Of a stretch of 64,000 nt of DNA, positions 51,898-61,022 are shown piece after piece. The notes below the pieces were generated by a model. The model was not told the origin of the DNA. It did no database searches and worked only from the letters and a program-made list of their open reading frames with translations. Numbering within the stretch: the first letter of the stretch is position 1; the number at the start of each line of letters is the position of its first letter. The DNA is from Rudanella sp031411995 (GTDB taxonomy: Bacteria; Bacteroidota; Bacteroidia; Cytophagales; Spirosomataceae): contig JANOCD010000114.1 in NCBI GenBank assembly GCA_031411995.1, forward strand, positions 372,001 to 436,000, in the 5' to 3' direction. Made by a program: the position numbers and the translations under genes.

Positions 51898-54741
51898 ATG
51901 ACATCCCGTGAGATTCGCCAGCAGTTTTTAGATTTTTTCCAGAGCAAAGGCCACCTGATTGTTTCCTCAGCCCCCCTCGTCGCCAAAAACGACCCGACGC
52001 TGATGTTCAACAATTCGGGGATGGCCCAGTTCAAAGATTTTTTCCTCGGTAATGGTACGCCACCCGCCAAGCGCGTGGCCGATACCCAAAAGTGCCTCCG
52101 CGTGTCGGGAAAGCACAACGACCTCGAAGATGTGGGTTTCGATACCTACCACCACACCATGTTCGAGATGCTGGGGAACTGGTCGTTTGGCGATTATTTC
52201 AAGAAAGACGCACTCGAATGGTCATGGGAATTGCTGACGGAGGTGTTCAAACTGCCCAAAGATCGCATTTACGTCTCGGTGTTTCAGGGCGACGAAAAAG
52301 ACGGCGTTCCCTTCGATCAGGAGTCGTGGGACATTTGGAAAGGCATAGTAGGGGATGAGAGCCGGATTATTCTCGGCAACAAAAAAGACAATTTCTGGGA
52401 AATGGGCGATACCGGCCCTTGTGGTCCCTGCTCCGAAATCCACATCGACCTCCGATCCCCCGACGAGGTAGCCCAAACATCGGGTCGCGACCTTGTGAAC
52501 GCCGATCACCCGCAGGTTGTCGAAATCTGGAACAACGTTTTCATGCAGTTCGAACGTGTTTGGAAGCCGGAGAAAGGGGGAGCGCTGGAGCTTGCTTTAT
52601 GGACGAAAGAATACAAGGGCGATAATTTCAAAGAAGATAGAGCTAGAAAGCATCATGAGCTTACAACGCTTATTGAACTTCCCGCTCGTCACGTAGATAC
52701 GGGCATGGGCTTTGAGCGCCTATGTATGGCCATTCAGGGTAAGCAATCGAACTACGACACTGACGTTTTCTCAGGCACTATTGCTGTTATCGAGAAACTA
52801 TCGGGTAAGGTGTATACCGGCAAGATGGAGAAATCGGATGTGGCCATGCGAGTCATTGCCGACCACATCCGGGCAGTATCGTTTGCCATTGCCGACGGGC
52901 TAGTTCCTAGCAATGCCAAAGCGGGTTACGTAATTCGGCGGATTTTACGTCGAGCTATCCGTTATGGATATTCATACCTCGGCTTTACAGAGCCTTTTAT
53001 GAACAAACTCGTGCCCATACTGGCCGATCAGTTCGATGGGGTATTCACTGAGCTGAAAGTCCAGCAAGATTTTGTGGCCACAGTGATTCGGGAAGAAGAA
53101 AGTGCTTTCCTACGGACTTTATCGGATGGGATTGAAGAACTTATGAAATATCTGACAGATAGAGACTATCGGCGTTGGTATGTTTTTGAAGTTGCAAAAA
53201 TGGTTATGAGTTCTGATCCACAAGGCCTATTTGATGCCTTTGAAAATGAAAGAATGGTCTACGGTGGGGTGGCTTTCAAAATGAATGATACATATGGTTT
53301 CCCTCTTGACCTTACAGAACTTATTGCCAAAGAAAACGGATGGAGTGTCGACACATATTGGTATGACTGGTTTTTAGAGCAACAAAAAGTACGCTCACGG
53401 AAAGACTCGGTTTCGTCGGCTGGAGACTGGATCAATGTGGATTTAAATCATGTTTTATTTATTGACAAAATTGATTTTGTAGGGTACGACCAAACCGAAG
53501 TGTCATCGCAGATTGTGAAGTACCGGAAGGTGCAAAACAAGCAGGGAACGCAGTTTCAGATCGTGATTGATCCTACTCCTTTCTACGCTGAATCGGGTGG
53601 ACAGATTGGCGATACAGGTAAGCTGGAATTAACCGTAGGCGATTCACAAAAAATAATCACAGTTGTCGATACGAAGAAAGAAAACGACCTGTCGATTCTG
53701 ATTTCGAATGATAAAGACATTGATAGCTTACTGGAAACGGCTACGGCTGTCACAGCCAAAGTTGATGCCAGCCGCCGGACGCTAACGAGCAGTAATCACT
53801 CCGCCACGCACTTGCTTCATGCCGCCCTGCGCGATGTGCTCGGAACGCACGTGGCCCAAAAAGGCTCCTATGTTGGCCCCGATGCCCTCCGCTTCGACTT
53901 TTCGCATTTCTCGAAAATGACAGATGCCGAAGTTCAGCAGGTAGAAACCGCTGTAAACCAGAAAATCCGCGAGAACATTGCCCTTGACGAAAAGCGTAAT
54001 GTGCCCATCAATGAGGCTAAAGGCCTCGGTGCTACCGCTCTTTTCGGCGAGAAATACGGTGATTTTGTGCGGGTTATCACCTTCGATCCTGCCTACTCGG
54101 TGGAGCTTTGCGGGGGAACACACGTACCGGCCACCGGGCAAATTGGCCTGTTCAAACTTACCTCCGAAGGCTCCGTTTCCACGGGTATCCGTCGGATCGA
54201 AGCCAAAACTTCCGAAGGGGCATTGGCCCTACTCAACGAACAGGGAGCCATTCTGGAGCAATTGCGCGACCTCGTGAAAGCCCCCTCTGCCGCTGCGGTT
54301 GTTAAGGCGGTTCAGGCGTTGCAGGACGAACGCAACGCCCTGCAAAAGAAAATCGAGAGCTTAGAAAACGAGAAAGTACAACAGGTTAAAGAGCAGTTGC
54401 TGACCAAAGTGCAGGCCGTAAACGGCCACTACACGTTGGTCGAGCAGGTTTCTGTTCCCTCTGCCGATGCCCTCAAACAACTCGCCTACGATCTGAAAGC
54501 CAAAGTCGATAACCTCGCCCTTGTGCTGGGTGCCGACATCAACGGCAAGCCCCAATTGGCCGTGATGCTGCCCGACAGTCTGATCACAGGCAAAGGCATG
54601 AACGCCGGGCAGGTGGTGAAAGATCTGGCCAAAAACATCAAAGGCGGGGGTGGTGGTCAGCCATTCTTCGCCACGGCGGGAGGCTCCGATGTCAGCGGTT
54701 TAGCAGCCGCCCTGGAACAGGGACGAGCGTTGTTGGGGTGA
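51898..54741 (+). CDS. alaS: Alanyl-tRNA synthetase with two extra insertions
   Basis: Alanyl-tRNA synthetase attaches alanine to tRNA-Ala in the cytoplasm. The ATG at 51898-51900 gives the conserved start MTSREIRQQFLDFFQSKGH and 947 residues. Aminoacylation motifs (DPTLMFNNSGMAQFKD and HHTMFEMLGNWSFGDYFKK), editing-site Zn ligands (NHSATHLLHAAL and ELCGGTHV) and the C-terminal GGGGGQPFFATAGG are present. It is roughly 70 residues longer than Bacteroides AlaRS as I remember it. Extra residues lie at about 222-261 (GGALELALWTKEYKGDNFKE) and 417-458 (KMVMSSDPQGLFDAFENERM). DNA of this region (52560-53700) is AT-richer than the rest of the gene. The reading frame is intact. Confidence 0.97.
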   Translation: MTSREIRQQFLDFFQSKGHLIVSSAPLVAKNDPTLMFNNSGMAQFKDFFLGNGTPPAKRVADTQKCLRVSGKHNDLEDVGFDTYHHTMFEMLGNWSFGDYFKKDALEWSWELLTEVFKLPKDRIYVSVFQGDEKDGVPFDQESWDIWKGIVGDESRIILGNKKDNFWEMGDTGPCGPCSEIHIDLRSPDEVAQTSGRDLVNADHPQVVEIWNNVFMQFERVWKPEKGGALELALWTKEYKGDNFKEDRARKHHELTTLIELPARHVDTGMGFERLCMAIQGKQSNYDTDVFSGTIAVIEKLSGKVYTGKMEKSDVAMRVIADHIRAVSFAIADGLVPSNAKAGYVIRRILRRAIRYGYSYLGFTEPFMNKLVPILADQFDGVFTELKVQQDFVATVIREEESAFLRTLSDGIEELMKYLTDRDYRRWYVFEVAKMVMSSDPQGLFDAFENERMVYGGVAFKMNDTYGFPLDLTELIAKENGWSVDTYWYDWFLEQQKVRSRKDSVSSAGDWINVDLNHVLFIDKIDFVGYDQTEVSSQIVKYRKVQNKQGTQFQIVIDPTPFYAESGGQIGDTGKLELTVGDSQKIITVVDTKKENDLSILISNDKDIDSLLETATAVTAKVDASRRTLTSSNHSATHLLHAALRDVLGTHVAQKGSYVGPDALRFDFSHFSKMTDAEVQQVETAVNQKIRENIALDEKRNVPINEAKGLGATALFGEKYGDFVRVITFDPAYSVELCGGTHVPATGQIGLFKLTSEGSVSTGIRRIEAKTSEGALALLNEQGAILEQLRDLVKAPSAAAVVKAVQALQDERNALQKKIESLENEKVQQVKEQLLTKVQAVNGHYTLVEQVSVPSADALKQLAYDLKAKVDNLALVLGADINGKPQLAVMLPDSLITGKGMNAGQVVKDLAKNIKGGGGGQPFFATAGGSDVSGLAAALEQGRALLG

Positions 54742-54745
54742 TCTC

Positions 54746-57484
54746 TCACTTCCCTACCATCTTCTTCGCCTGGGCCTCCTGAATGAGTTGACCGTTAGCG
54801 TTTTGGGTCGTTACGTGCAGGAACGACCCTTTACCTAACTGGCTCAGTTTTTTTAGGTTTTGACCCGTCAGGGGGTTGCGACCAAATGTGAACACGCTCA
54901 GGAAAATGTCCTGACTGGCTCGCTCGCCAATGAGGTCAAACACTTCGTCGCTCACGGGAAACTCACCGTCCGTGGCCAGGATAATCCGGTTGTTGCCCGC
55001 CCGGATGTAGTTTTTATTAGCCACTTTGTAGGCCAATTTCAGCCCCCCGTTGCCATCCGTGTCGCCCCCCGGCTCCAGGTTGTCGATGATCCGGGCAATA
55101 TCGTTGATGTCGGCCCCCGATGTTGGTTTCAGTGCCACCCGCGCCCGGCCCGAATAGACCACCACCGAAATCTGGTCTTCGGGGCGAAGCAGTTTCAGAA
55201 GTGATTTGACCGACCGTTTCAGCAACGGCAATTTCACCGATGACTCCATTGACGAGGATACGTCGAGCAGCAGAACCATGTTGTTGGGCGCAAACCCGGC
55301 CAACGAAGTCGGCACATCCCGCGAACCCGTGCGATCCACAAAAACCGTATCGACTTTAGTGCGCTCCACATAGACCGTGTCGTGTTGCGCCCTTGGCTTT
55401 TCAGGCTTGGTTGCCAGTTTATCGGGAATTTTTTCAAAGGCTGGTGAAGTCGTATTCACCTGATTGACGACCGGTTGAGTGCGTCTCGTAGTATTGGGCG
55501 GCATACCGGAAACAGACGACCGCTGAAACGCAAACAGGTCGGGTTGATTGATGGCCAACAAGAGGTTTTCTTTCGATAGTTCGGCGAATTTGTTGTAGGG
55601 ATAGACGAGTTCGTTGTTGAATAAGTAGTAAAACGACTCGTAGGGATGCCGGGTTGTGTTGGGTAAAACGGGCTTGACTTTTTGGGTCATTGCAGCAAAC
55701 CTCAGCGAGTTTTCGGCCAGATCTTCGTAGGGCGAATACGGACACAGCCCGTTGCTGCGGCCCAGTCGTTGTAGCCCTTTCAGGTTCTGGTACTCGTCGC
55801 GAATGAGCGTTCGGGCATCGGTTTCGAGCATCGTAGTCGGAGGAACTTGGGCCGTTTCCAGCTTAAAATAGGCCTTCACGCCAAACAGAATGTCGGTGTT
55901 GTCGTCCAGCGTTTTCTGCATTGCTTTGCCGGCCATGTTCCAGGCCGAAGCGGGGTTGGCGGTTGGGTAACTTTGGTAAATCCGTCGCACATCCCGATAA
56001 AGCTGCTCCTTTTTCTGGTCGAACGTGTCGAACAACAAGGCGTAGCGATCCAGAATGGCATCGGCCCGCTGAAACTGATCGTCGGCGAACCGCTTGTCAT
56101 TCGTGTAGGCAATCAGGTCGATGCTAAGTCCATCCATCTCTTTCAGTATGTTGAGCAGCACCTCGGCCTGCGTGTTGATGGCCTTTCGGTAGGGTTGCGG
56201 GATGGCCTGACTGCTATTCAGCAACAGTTGATAGTCGGCGGTGGGCAGCTTGAAATCAGCGTGCGAATAACTCAGATTTGCCCGATCCAAGCCCCTCCCC
56301 GACCGCCGAAACGACTCCACCGACGACTGGTAGTTACGCAACAGAAGTTGCAACAGGTGCATCTGCCGCAACGATTCGTTGATGAAACTGACATGGCCGT
56401 TCAGAGCCAGAAACGTGGCCCGGCTGGCGGGTGCAGTAGCCGGTTTGGTCGTGAATGCAACAAGAGGCAAATCAGAAAATGGAGCCGTTTGGGTAATAGA
56501 CTGGTTGGCCGGAGTGGGGGCCTGCAACACAAAAACCGGGCTAAATTTGGGGTAATGAAGCAGTTGTTTGGCCGACCGGCTGTAATCGACAAACGATTGA
56601 TGACTGGCCAGCAAGCCCTGATTATAGTGCTTCATCAGATCAAGATAGACACTGTTCCCATGCTCCGATGACTGCCGGGCTGCAAAGGTGTAGTCGTTGA
56701 TGGCCCGGCTTTTCACGCCCTGAATCGTTTGTAGAGCGGCCCGAAACATGCCCACCATATCAGCAGCCGGGTAGCCAATGCTGGCCTGTCCCTTTCCAAA
56801 ACTCGCCAGCATTTTTTCGTCGGCCAACAAGTGCTGCTGCACCCGCTCGACAGGCCAACTGACGGGGCCGGTTTCGCGTAGGGAATACGTCAGCGAGTCG
56901 AGCAGTTGCGATTGGCTGATCAGCACCTGCTCCATTTCTTTTTCGGCAACGAGATACGGGTTGTTGACCAGATAGGGCTGATACCGGCGATAAACACCCT
57001 GAATTTGTTTGAAAAACGCGCCCCGCTCCCGGCTAAACTGCGTAAAAAGAGTTTGCATTTTCCCCATCAGCGCATCCGATTGGCTCAGGTTATCTCGCTG
57101 GTAGTCATTCAAACGAACGTAGGTTTCGAGGGCTTTTCCAGTTTCATCAATCGTATTGAGCAGTTGCCAAAGTGACTGGGTGCTGGCTGCCAGGCGTTTC
57201 GTCTCTGCCGGAGTTAACCCATCAACGGCCAGTGCCTTTTTGTAGTAAAATTCTTCCAATGGCCCCGACGAGGGCAACCTCAGCCCGGAATCAGGCCGTT
57301 TCCGATACTGCGCCACCTCATTCTGATAAGTTTGCAAGCCCTGAAACCGGCTCAACAGCGCATCCACCGACCCATTCAGAAAGGCCACATACTGATTGAG
57401 CGATTGTTGGGGCGTTTCGGGCTGGGCCTGAGCCGCCACAATCGCCGACGCGAAAAAGAACAGGCAACAAAGGGATAGCTGCAT
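54746..57484 (-). CDS. Secreted VWA-domain protein with long helical N-terminal part
   Basis: The 912-residue protein has a signal peptide (LCCLFFFASAIVAAQAQ). About 700 residues of mostly helical, Gln- and Leu-rich sequence follow, with two similar halves (VAFLNGSVDALLSRFQGLQT against FLALNGHVSFINESLRQMH). A von Willebrand A domain closes the protein at 734-905. Its metal site is complete: Asp741-x-Ser743-x-Ser745 (DVSSSM), Thr809 in GGDTDG and Asp839 in ATDGEF. VWA domains bind protein partners through a metal ion. The gene ends 4 bp from the convergent alaS stop. Role unknown; a periplasmic or surface assembly scaffold is plausible. Confidence 0.88.
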   Translation of the reverse strand: MQLSLCCLFFFASAIVAAQAQPETPQQSLNQYVAFLNGSVDALLSRFQGLQTYQNEVAQYRKRPDSGLRLPSSGPLEEFYYKKALAVDGLTPAETKRLAASTQSLWQLLNTIDETGKALETYVRLNDYQRDNLSQSDALMGKMQTLFTQFSRERGAFFKQIQGVYRRYQPYLVNNPYLVAEKEMEQVLISQSQLLDSLTYSLRETGPVSWPVERVQQHLLADEKMLASFGKGQASIGYPAADMVGMFRAALQTIQGVKSRAINDYTFAARQSSEHGNSVYLDLMKHYNQGLLASHQSFVDYSRSAKQLLHYPKFSPVFVLQAPTPANQSITQTAPFSDLPLVAFTTKPATAPASRATFLALNGHVSFINESLRQMHLLQLLLRNYQSSVESFRRSGRGLDRANLSYSHADFKLPTADYQLLLNSSQAIPQPYRKAINTQAEVLLNILKEMDGLSIDLIAYTNDKRFADDQFQRADAILDRYALLFDTFDQKKEQLYRDVRRIYQSYPTANPASAWNMAGKAMQKTLDDNTDILFGVKAYFKLETAQVPPTTMLETDARTLIRDEYQNLKGLQRLGRSNGLCPYSPYEDLAENSLRFAAMTQKVKPVLPNTTRHPYESFYYLFNNELVYPYNKFAELSKENLLLAINQPDLFAFQRSSVSGMPPNTTRRTQPVVNQVNTTSPAFEKIPDKLATKPEKPRAQHDTVYVERTKVDTVFVDRTGSRDVPTSLAGFAPNNMVLLLDVSSSMESSVKLPLLKRSVKSLLKLLRPEDQISVVVYSGRARVALKPTSGADINDIARIIDNLEPGGDTDGNGGLKLAYKVANKNYIRAGNNRIILATDGEFPVSDEVFDLIGERASQDIFLSVFTFGRNPLTGQNLKKLSQLGKGSFLHVTTQNANGQLIQEAQAKKMVGK

Positions 57485-57526
57485 AAGGCAGGAGCGGTTT
57501 AGGACAACACAAAGCTAAAGTACCAC

Positions 57527-57570
57527 AAAAAAAAAGTGGCTGACACATGTTTTTATCATGCGTCAGCCAC
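57527..57570 (-). terminator. Intrinsic terminator of the YceI gene
   Basis: Arms at 57536-57549 and 57557-57570 pair over 14 bp with one G-T type mismatch and a 7-base loop. Nine T residues follow on the minus strand (57527-57535). It lies 27 bp after the YceI stop codon and shields the VWA gene promoter. Confidence 0.92.
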
Positions 57571-57597
57571 CCTTCTGCTTCACTCCTTTTATTTTCC

Positions 57598-58221
57598 TTA
57601 TTTCGTCGCTACCATTTTCATCTCGATGGTAAAATCGTCGTAGATGGCTTTGTCGCCGATGTTCTCGAAGAATGATTTCGAGCCGTATTTAATATCATAT
57701 TTCGTGCGATCCAGAACAGCTTTTCCATTGGCCGTAACAGTGTTTCCCGACATAGTTACCGTGGCGGGGAAGGTCACGGCGTTCGAGATGCCTTTGATCG
57801 TCATGTTACCTGTAATGTCGAAGTTGGTGCCACCTTTTGGAGTCACTTTCGTAATCACGAATTTCGAGGTAGGGTATTTCGTGGTATTGAAGAAATCTTC
57901 TGATTTCATGTGGCCAATAAACTTGGCGTTGTAGCCCGCATCGGTCAGGTCGAGACTGGTGATGCTGTTCATATCGAACTCGAACGTGCCACCCGTCAGT
58001 TTGTTACCGTCCACGGTGAGTGTGCCATCAGTGAATTTCACATTGCCATTGTGCTGGCCCGTTACTTTTTTGCCTTCCCAGTTCAGAATGCTTTTCTGAG
58101 CGTCAACTTTGTAGGTTGTTGCTTTTGCTTTTTTAACGGGTCCAACCGGACTTGTGAACGCTGAGGTTCCTGCCATAACGGCTACTGCCACCATGCTGGC
58201 CAGAAATTGACGTGTTTTCAT
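57598..58221 (-). CDS. YceI-family periplasmic lipid-binding-like protein
   Basis: The 207-residue protein has a signal peptide (FLASMVAVAVMAGTSAFT) and a YceI-type lipocalin-like barrel: YKVDAQKSILNWEGKKVTGQ, HNGNVKFTDGTLTVDGN, GGTFEFDMNSITSLDL, HMKSEDFFNTTKYPTSKFVI and GNMTIKGISNAVTFP. Family members bind isoprenoid or polyprenol chains, and some respond to osmotic or base stress. It stands alone with its own strong terminator. The MarR regulator encoded 117 bp upstream on the same strand could control it. Confidence 0.95.
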   Translation of the reverse strand: MKTRQFLASMVAVAVMAGTSAFTSPVGPVKKAKATTYKVDAQKSILNWEGKKVTGQHNGNVKFTDGTLTVDGNKLTGGTFEFDMNSITSLDLTDAGYNAKFIGHMKSEDFFNTTKYPTSKFVITKVTPKGGTNFDITGNMTIKGISNAVTFPATVTMSGNTVTANGKAVLDRTKYDIKYGSKSFFENIGDKAIYDDFTIEMKMVATK

Positions 58222-58338
58222 TGTGTTACTTGTTTGTTTGGTTTAATTGGAAATTACTCATTGTGTTCTATCGACATTATTCCCTCATCGACCAGGGTAC
58301 TGCAAGGACTATATCAGTTCAGAGAAGCTGCTTGCTGA

Positions 58339-58848
58339 TCAACAGGCTGACTCCACTTCAGTTTGAACCAGTTCCAGTTCAGTCGGAGTCAGTACTGAAC
58401 CCCGAAGCTGATCGAGCAAGTGGCTCAGGGTGTCGGCTTCGTCGGTTGTCAGTCGCTGCTCCATGATCCCTTCAAACTGAAGCTGGGCCGCGTCGATCTT
58501 CGTTAACAGGTCAAGGCCTTTTTTGGTGATGATCACATTCACGGCCCGACGGTCGCTGGGGCATTCGGTGCGCTCCACCAGTTTTTTCAACAATAGCTTG
58601 TCAACCAGGCGAGACGCATTCGACATTTTATCCAGCATTCGTTCCGTAATCTCATTCACTTTGACTGGGTCCGGGAAACGGCCCCGCAAAATTCGGAGAA
58701 CATTAAACTGCTGCAAGGTGATGCCAAAGGGCTTCAAAAGCTGCATTTGCGAATTGCCAAGCCAGTTGCTACTGTACAAAATGTTTACCAACAGCCGGTG
58801 ATAAGAAGAGCTAAAGGCAGTTTGTCGGATGTCTGATTCAATAGACAT
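58339..58848 (-). CDS. MarR-family transcriptional regulator
   Basis: The ATG at 58846-58848 gives 169 residues; a frame to 58899 is open but adds no conserved sequence. The MarR winged helix fold is clear: LLVNILYSSNWLGNSQMQLL, GITLQQFNVLRILRG, VNEITERMLDKMSNASRLVD and KLVERTECPSDRRAVNVIIT. MarR dimers repress nearby genes and release DNA on binding small aromatic or oxidised ligands. Here the likeliest target is the YceI gene downstream. Its upstream region (58849-59013) is AT-rich and shows no clear promoter box. Confidence 0.94.
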   Translation of the reverse strand: MSIESDIRQTAFSSSYHRLLVNILYSSNWLGNSQMQLLKPFGITLQQFNVLRILRGRFPDPVKVNEITERMLDKMSNASRLVDKLLLKKLVERTECPSDRRAVNVIITKKGLDLLTKIDAAQLQFEGIMEQRLTTDEADTLSHLLDQLRGSVLTPTELELVQTEVESAC

Positions 58849-59013
58849 AAAAGAGGAGGATTGGTTTAATGAATCTGACGTTGCAAGCTTTGGGGGCAAA
58901 CCTTCGTTGCAAATATAATGTATTTACATTTAATGTATCAACATCAAACTCAAATTTTTTAGTTCCGTGTCAGTCAAAAATCATTAAGTCTTCTCCAGGC
59001 AATTCCGTTTTTG

Positions 59014-59622
59014 CTACGCTTCATAGCTCAAAACGGCAAAAAAAACGGCCATTACCACACAAATGACCACACTCATCACGGGCCAAAACGGAGCCATTAC
59101 AACAGCTGCCCCATAAAATAAAGGCCCCACTAAATAGCCCCGCCGAATGCCCATGAAATTGACTTGCCGATGCGTGTCGGCGTGCAAAATTCTCCGGCGT
59201 TGTGCCACATACCACAGCAAATTAAACGCCAAAGCCAGCAACAAATAAGTAAATGCAAAAACGAAGGCACCCGTTCCGGCTGCGGGAGTCAATATGTAGG
59301 CTGACAAAAGCGAGGTTGGAAATGGTATAAACGTGACAATCAGTAACAGAAACCCATTAGCAAACATAAACGGGCGGTCAATCCGGGTAATGTATTTGAG
59401 CAAATAATGGTGGTTAAGCCAGATGATCAGGATCGTTAGAAAACTGCTCAAAAACCCGGCATAGGCGGGCCATTGCTGCCAGAGAGCAGCCCGTAAACTG
59501 GCTTCGGTGGGGTTGGGTAGTTCAGGAACTTTCAGGTTAAACACCAGCAGCGTGATGGCAATGGCGAAAACGCCGTCGCTGAAAGCTTCCAGGCGGGCGG
59601 TGTTGGAATGGACGGTGGTCAT
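59014..59622 (-). CDS. TMEM175-like potassium channel (DUF1211)
   Basis: The 202-residue membrane protein has the family hallmark AFSDGVFAIAITLLVF (FSDG at 14-17) in its first helix and about six transmembrane helices (for example LSSFLTILIIWLNHHYLL, FANGFLLLIVTFIPFPTSL and FVFAFTYLLLALAFNLLWYV). Bacterial TMEM175 proteins are six-helix subunits that form potassium-selective pores as tetramers. Here it would sit in the inner membrane and help set potassium balance or membrane potential. It is divergent from the aminotransferase gene, the two start codons being only 21 bp apart, so its promoter must overlap that gene. Confidence 0.92.
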   Translation of the reverse strand: MTTVHSNTARLEAFSDGVFAIAITLLVFNLKVPELPNPTEASLRAALWQQWPAYAGFLSSFLTILIIWLNHHYLLKYITRIDRPFMFANGFLLLIVTFIPFPTSLLSAYILTPAAGTGAFVFAFTYLLLALAFNLLWYVAQRRRILHADTHRQVNFMGIRRGYLVGPLFYGAAVVMAPFWPVMSVVICVVMAVFFAVLSYEA

Positions 59623-59631
59623 GGAAAAATG

Positions 59632-59639
59632 TATCTTTG
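59632..59639 (+). promoter_or_regulatory. Promoter -7 box of the aminotransferase gene
   Basis: TATCTTTG matches TAnnTTTG exactly and ends only 4 bases before the ATG at 59644. Transcription starting at the usual distance would begin at or next to the start codon, giving a leaderless mRNA. Confidence 0.6.
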
Positions 59640-59643
59640 CGGG

Positions 59644-60855
59644 ATGGAAATTTTGAAGAGCCAGCGACTCAATAATTTACGCTACGACATACGGGGACCA
59701 GTTTACGAGAAATCATTGGAACTGGAAAGCCAGGGATATAAAATTATTAACCTGAATATTGGCAATCCCGCGCCCTTCGGGTTCGACGCACCCGACGAAA
59801 TTGTCCACGACATCATTCTGAATATCCGTAATGCACAGGGCTACGCTGATTCGCGGGGCTTGTTTGCGGCCCGCAAAGCCGTGATGCACTACACCCAAAC
59901 GCTGGGTTTGCCCGGCATCACGATCAACGATATTTTTATTGGCAATGGCGTAAGCGAGTTGATCCTGCTCTCGATGCAGGCCCTTATCAACGAGGGCGAC
60001 GAAGTGCTGGTGCCCGCCCCTGATTATCCCCTTTGGACTACGTCGGTGGCGTTGTGCGGTGGTAAACCCGTGCATTATGTGTGCGACGAAGCCGCCGACT
60101 GGAACCCCGATCTCGCCGACATTGAAAGTAAGATCACTGCCCGGACGCGAGCCATTGTCGTGATTAACCCCAACAACCCAACGGGTGCCGTTTACGATAA
60201 ATCAGTGATCGAGGGCATTGCCCGCCTGGCCGAACGACGCGGCCTGATTGTGTTTTCCGATGAGATCTACGACAAGATTCTGTATGACGGAGCCGAACAC
60301 CACCCGATGGCACGGTTCGTTCACGACACGCTCTGCATTTCGATGGGGGGCCTGTCGAAAAACTACCGGGCCGCTGGTTTCCGGGGGGGCTGGTTAGTGA
60401 TGAGTGGAGCGCGGGCCAAAGCCAAGTCCTACATCGAAGGGCTGACCCTGATGGCTTCGCTGCGGATCAGTGCCAACGTACCCACTCAGTACGCCATACA
60501 AACGGCTCTCGGCGGCTATCAGAGTATCAACGACTTAGTGATGCCTACGGGTCGGTTATACAAACAGATCATGCTGGCTCATCAACGGCTCACAGCCATT
60601 CCAGGCATCTCCTGCACCCTGCCAAAGGGAGCCTTATATGTGTTCCCCAAAATTGACCTGGAGCAATTCGATTTCAACGACGACAACGATTTTGTGTATG
60701 ACTTGCTCTCCGAACAAAAAGTCCTCGTGGTGGCCGGGCAGGGTTTCAATCTTCCTCAACCCGACCATTTCCGCGTCGTTTGCCTGCCCACTGTCGATGA
60801 ACTCAACGTGGCAATGGACCGCATCGAAGCGTTTTTAGAAAGCAGACGGAAGTGA
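59644..60855 (+). CDS. Pyridoxal phosphate aminotransferase, alanine transaminase-like
   Basis: The 403-residue enzyme is a fold-type I class I/II aminotransferase close to AlaA-type alanine transaminases. Visible are IINLNIGNPAPFGFDAPDEI, YADSRGLFAARKAV, the cofactor-binding PAPDYPLW, INPNNPTGAVYDKS, Asp206 in FSDEIYDKILYDG and the Schiff-base Lys239 in GGLSKNYRAAGFRGGW. It would transfer amino groups between alanine and 2-oxoglutarate in the cytoplasm. I chose the ATG at 59644 because the conserved sequence begins there. A promoter box lies directly upstream and the mRNA may be leaderless. A repeat element follows the stop codon. Confidence 0.95.
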   Translation: MEILKSQRLNNLRYDIRGPVYEKSLELESQGYKIINLNIGNPAPFGFDAPDEIVHDIILNIRNAQGYADSRGLFAARKAVMHYTQTLGLPGITINDIFIGNGVSELILLSMQALINEGDEVLVPAPDYPLWTTSVALCGGKPVHYVCDEAADWNPDLADIESKITARTRAIVVINPNNPTGAVYDKSVIEGIARLAERRGLIVFSDEIYDKILYDGAEHHPMARFVHDTLCISMGGLSKNYRAAGFRGGWLVMSGARAKAKSYIEGLTLMASLRISANVPTQYAIQTALGGYQSINDLVMPTGRLYKQIMLAHQRLTAIPGISCTLPKGALYVFPKIDLEQFDFNDDNDFVYDLLSEQKVLVVAGQGFNLPQPDHFRVVCLPTVDELNVAMDRIEAFLESRRK

Positions 60856-60869
60856 ATAGTTTTGATGCC

Positions 60870-60992
60870 TACGCTGTTTCTATAGTTTCAATGGCTGCGC
60901 CGTTTCTGGTTTCATTACCTTCGGCCGGATCGCCGGTGCGGTTTCATAGAACATTGAAAACAACATGTGATTGAAACTGTAGAAACAGCGTA
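60870..60992. repeat. REP-like inverted repeat element
   Basis: Outer arms of 22 bp at 60870-60891 and 60971-60992 are complementary with one mismatch (TACGCTGTTTCTATAGTTTC and its complement). Within the 79-bp interior, GTTTC-containing motifs recur (GCGCCGTTTCTGGTTTCA, GGTGCGGTTTCATAG), giving nested dyads. There is no ORF. It lies between two genes of the same strand, the usual place of bacterial palindromic repeats. I see no second copy in this window. Confidence 0.7.
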
Positions 60993-61022
60993 GCGTTGAA
61001 ACCATAATAAACCCCTAAGCCA

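Noticed and set aside
51898..54741. alaS as a frameshifted or fused pseudogene because of its extra length
   Set aside because: The frame is open throughout and all catalytic and editing motifs are present, so the extra residues are true insertions.
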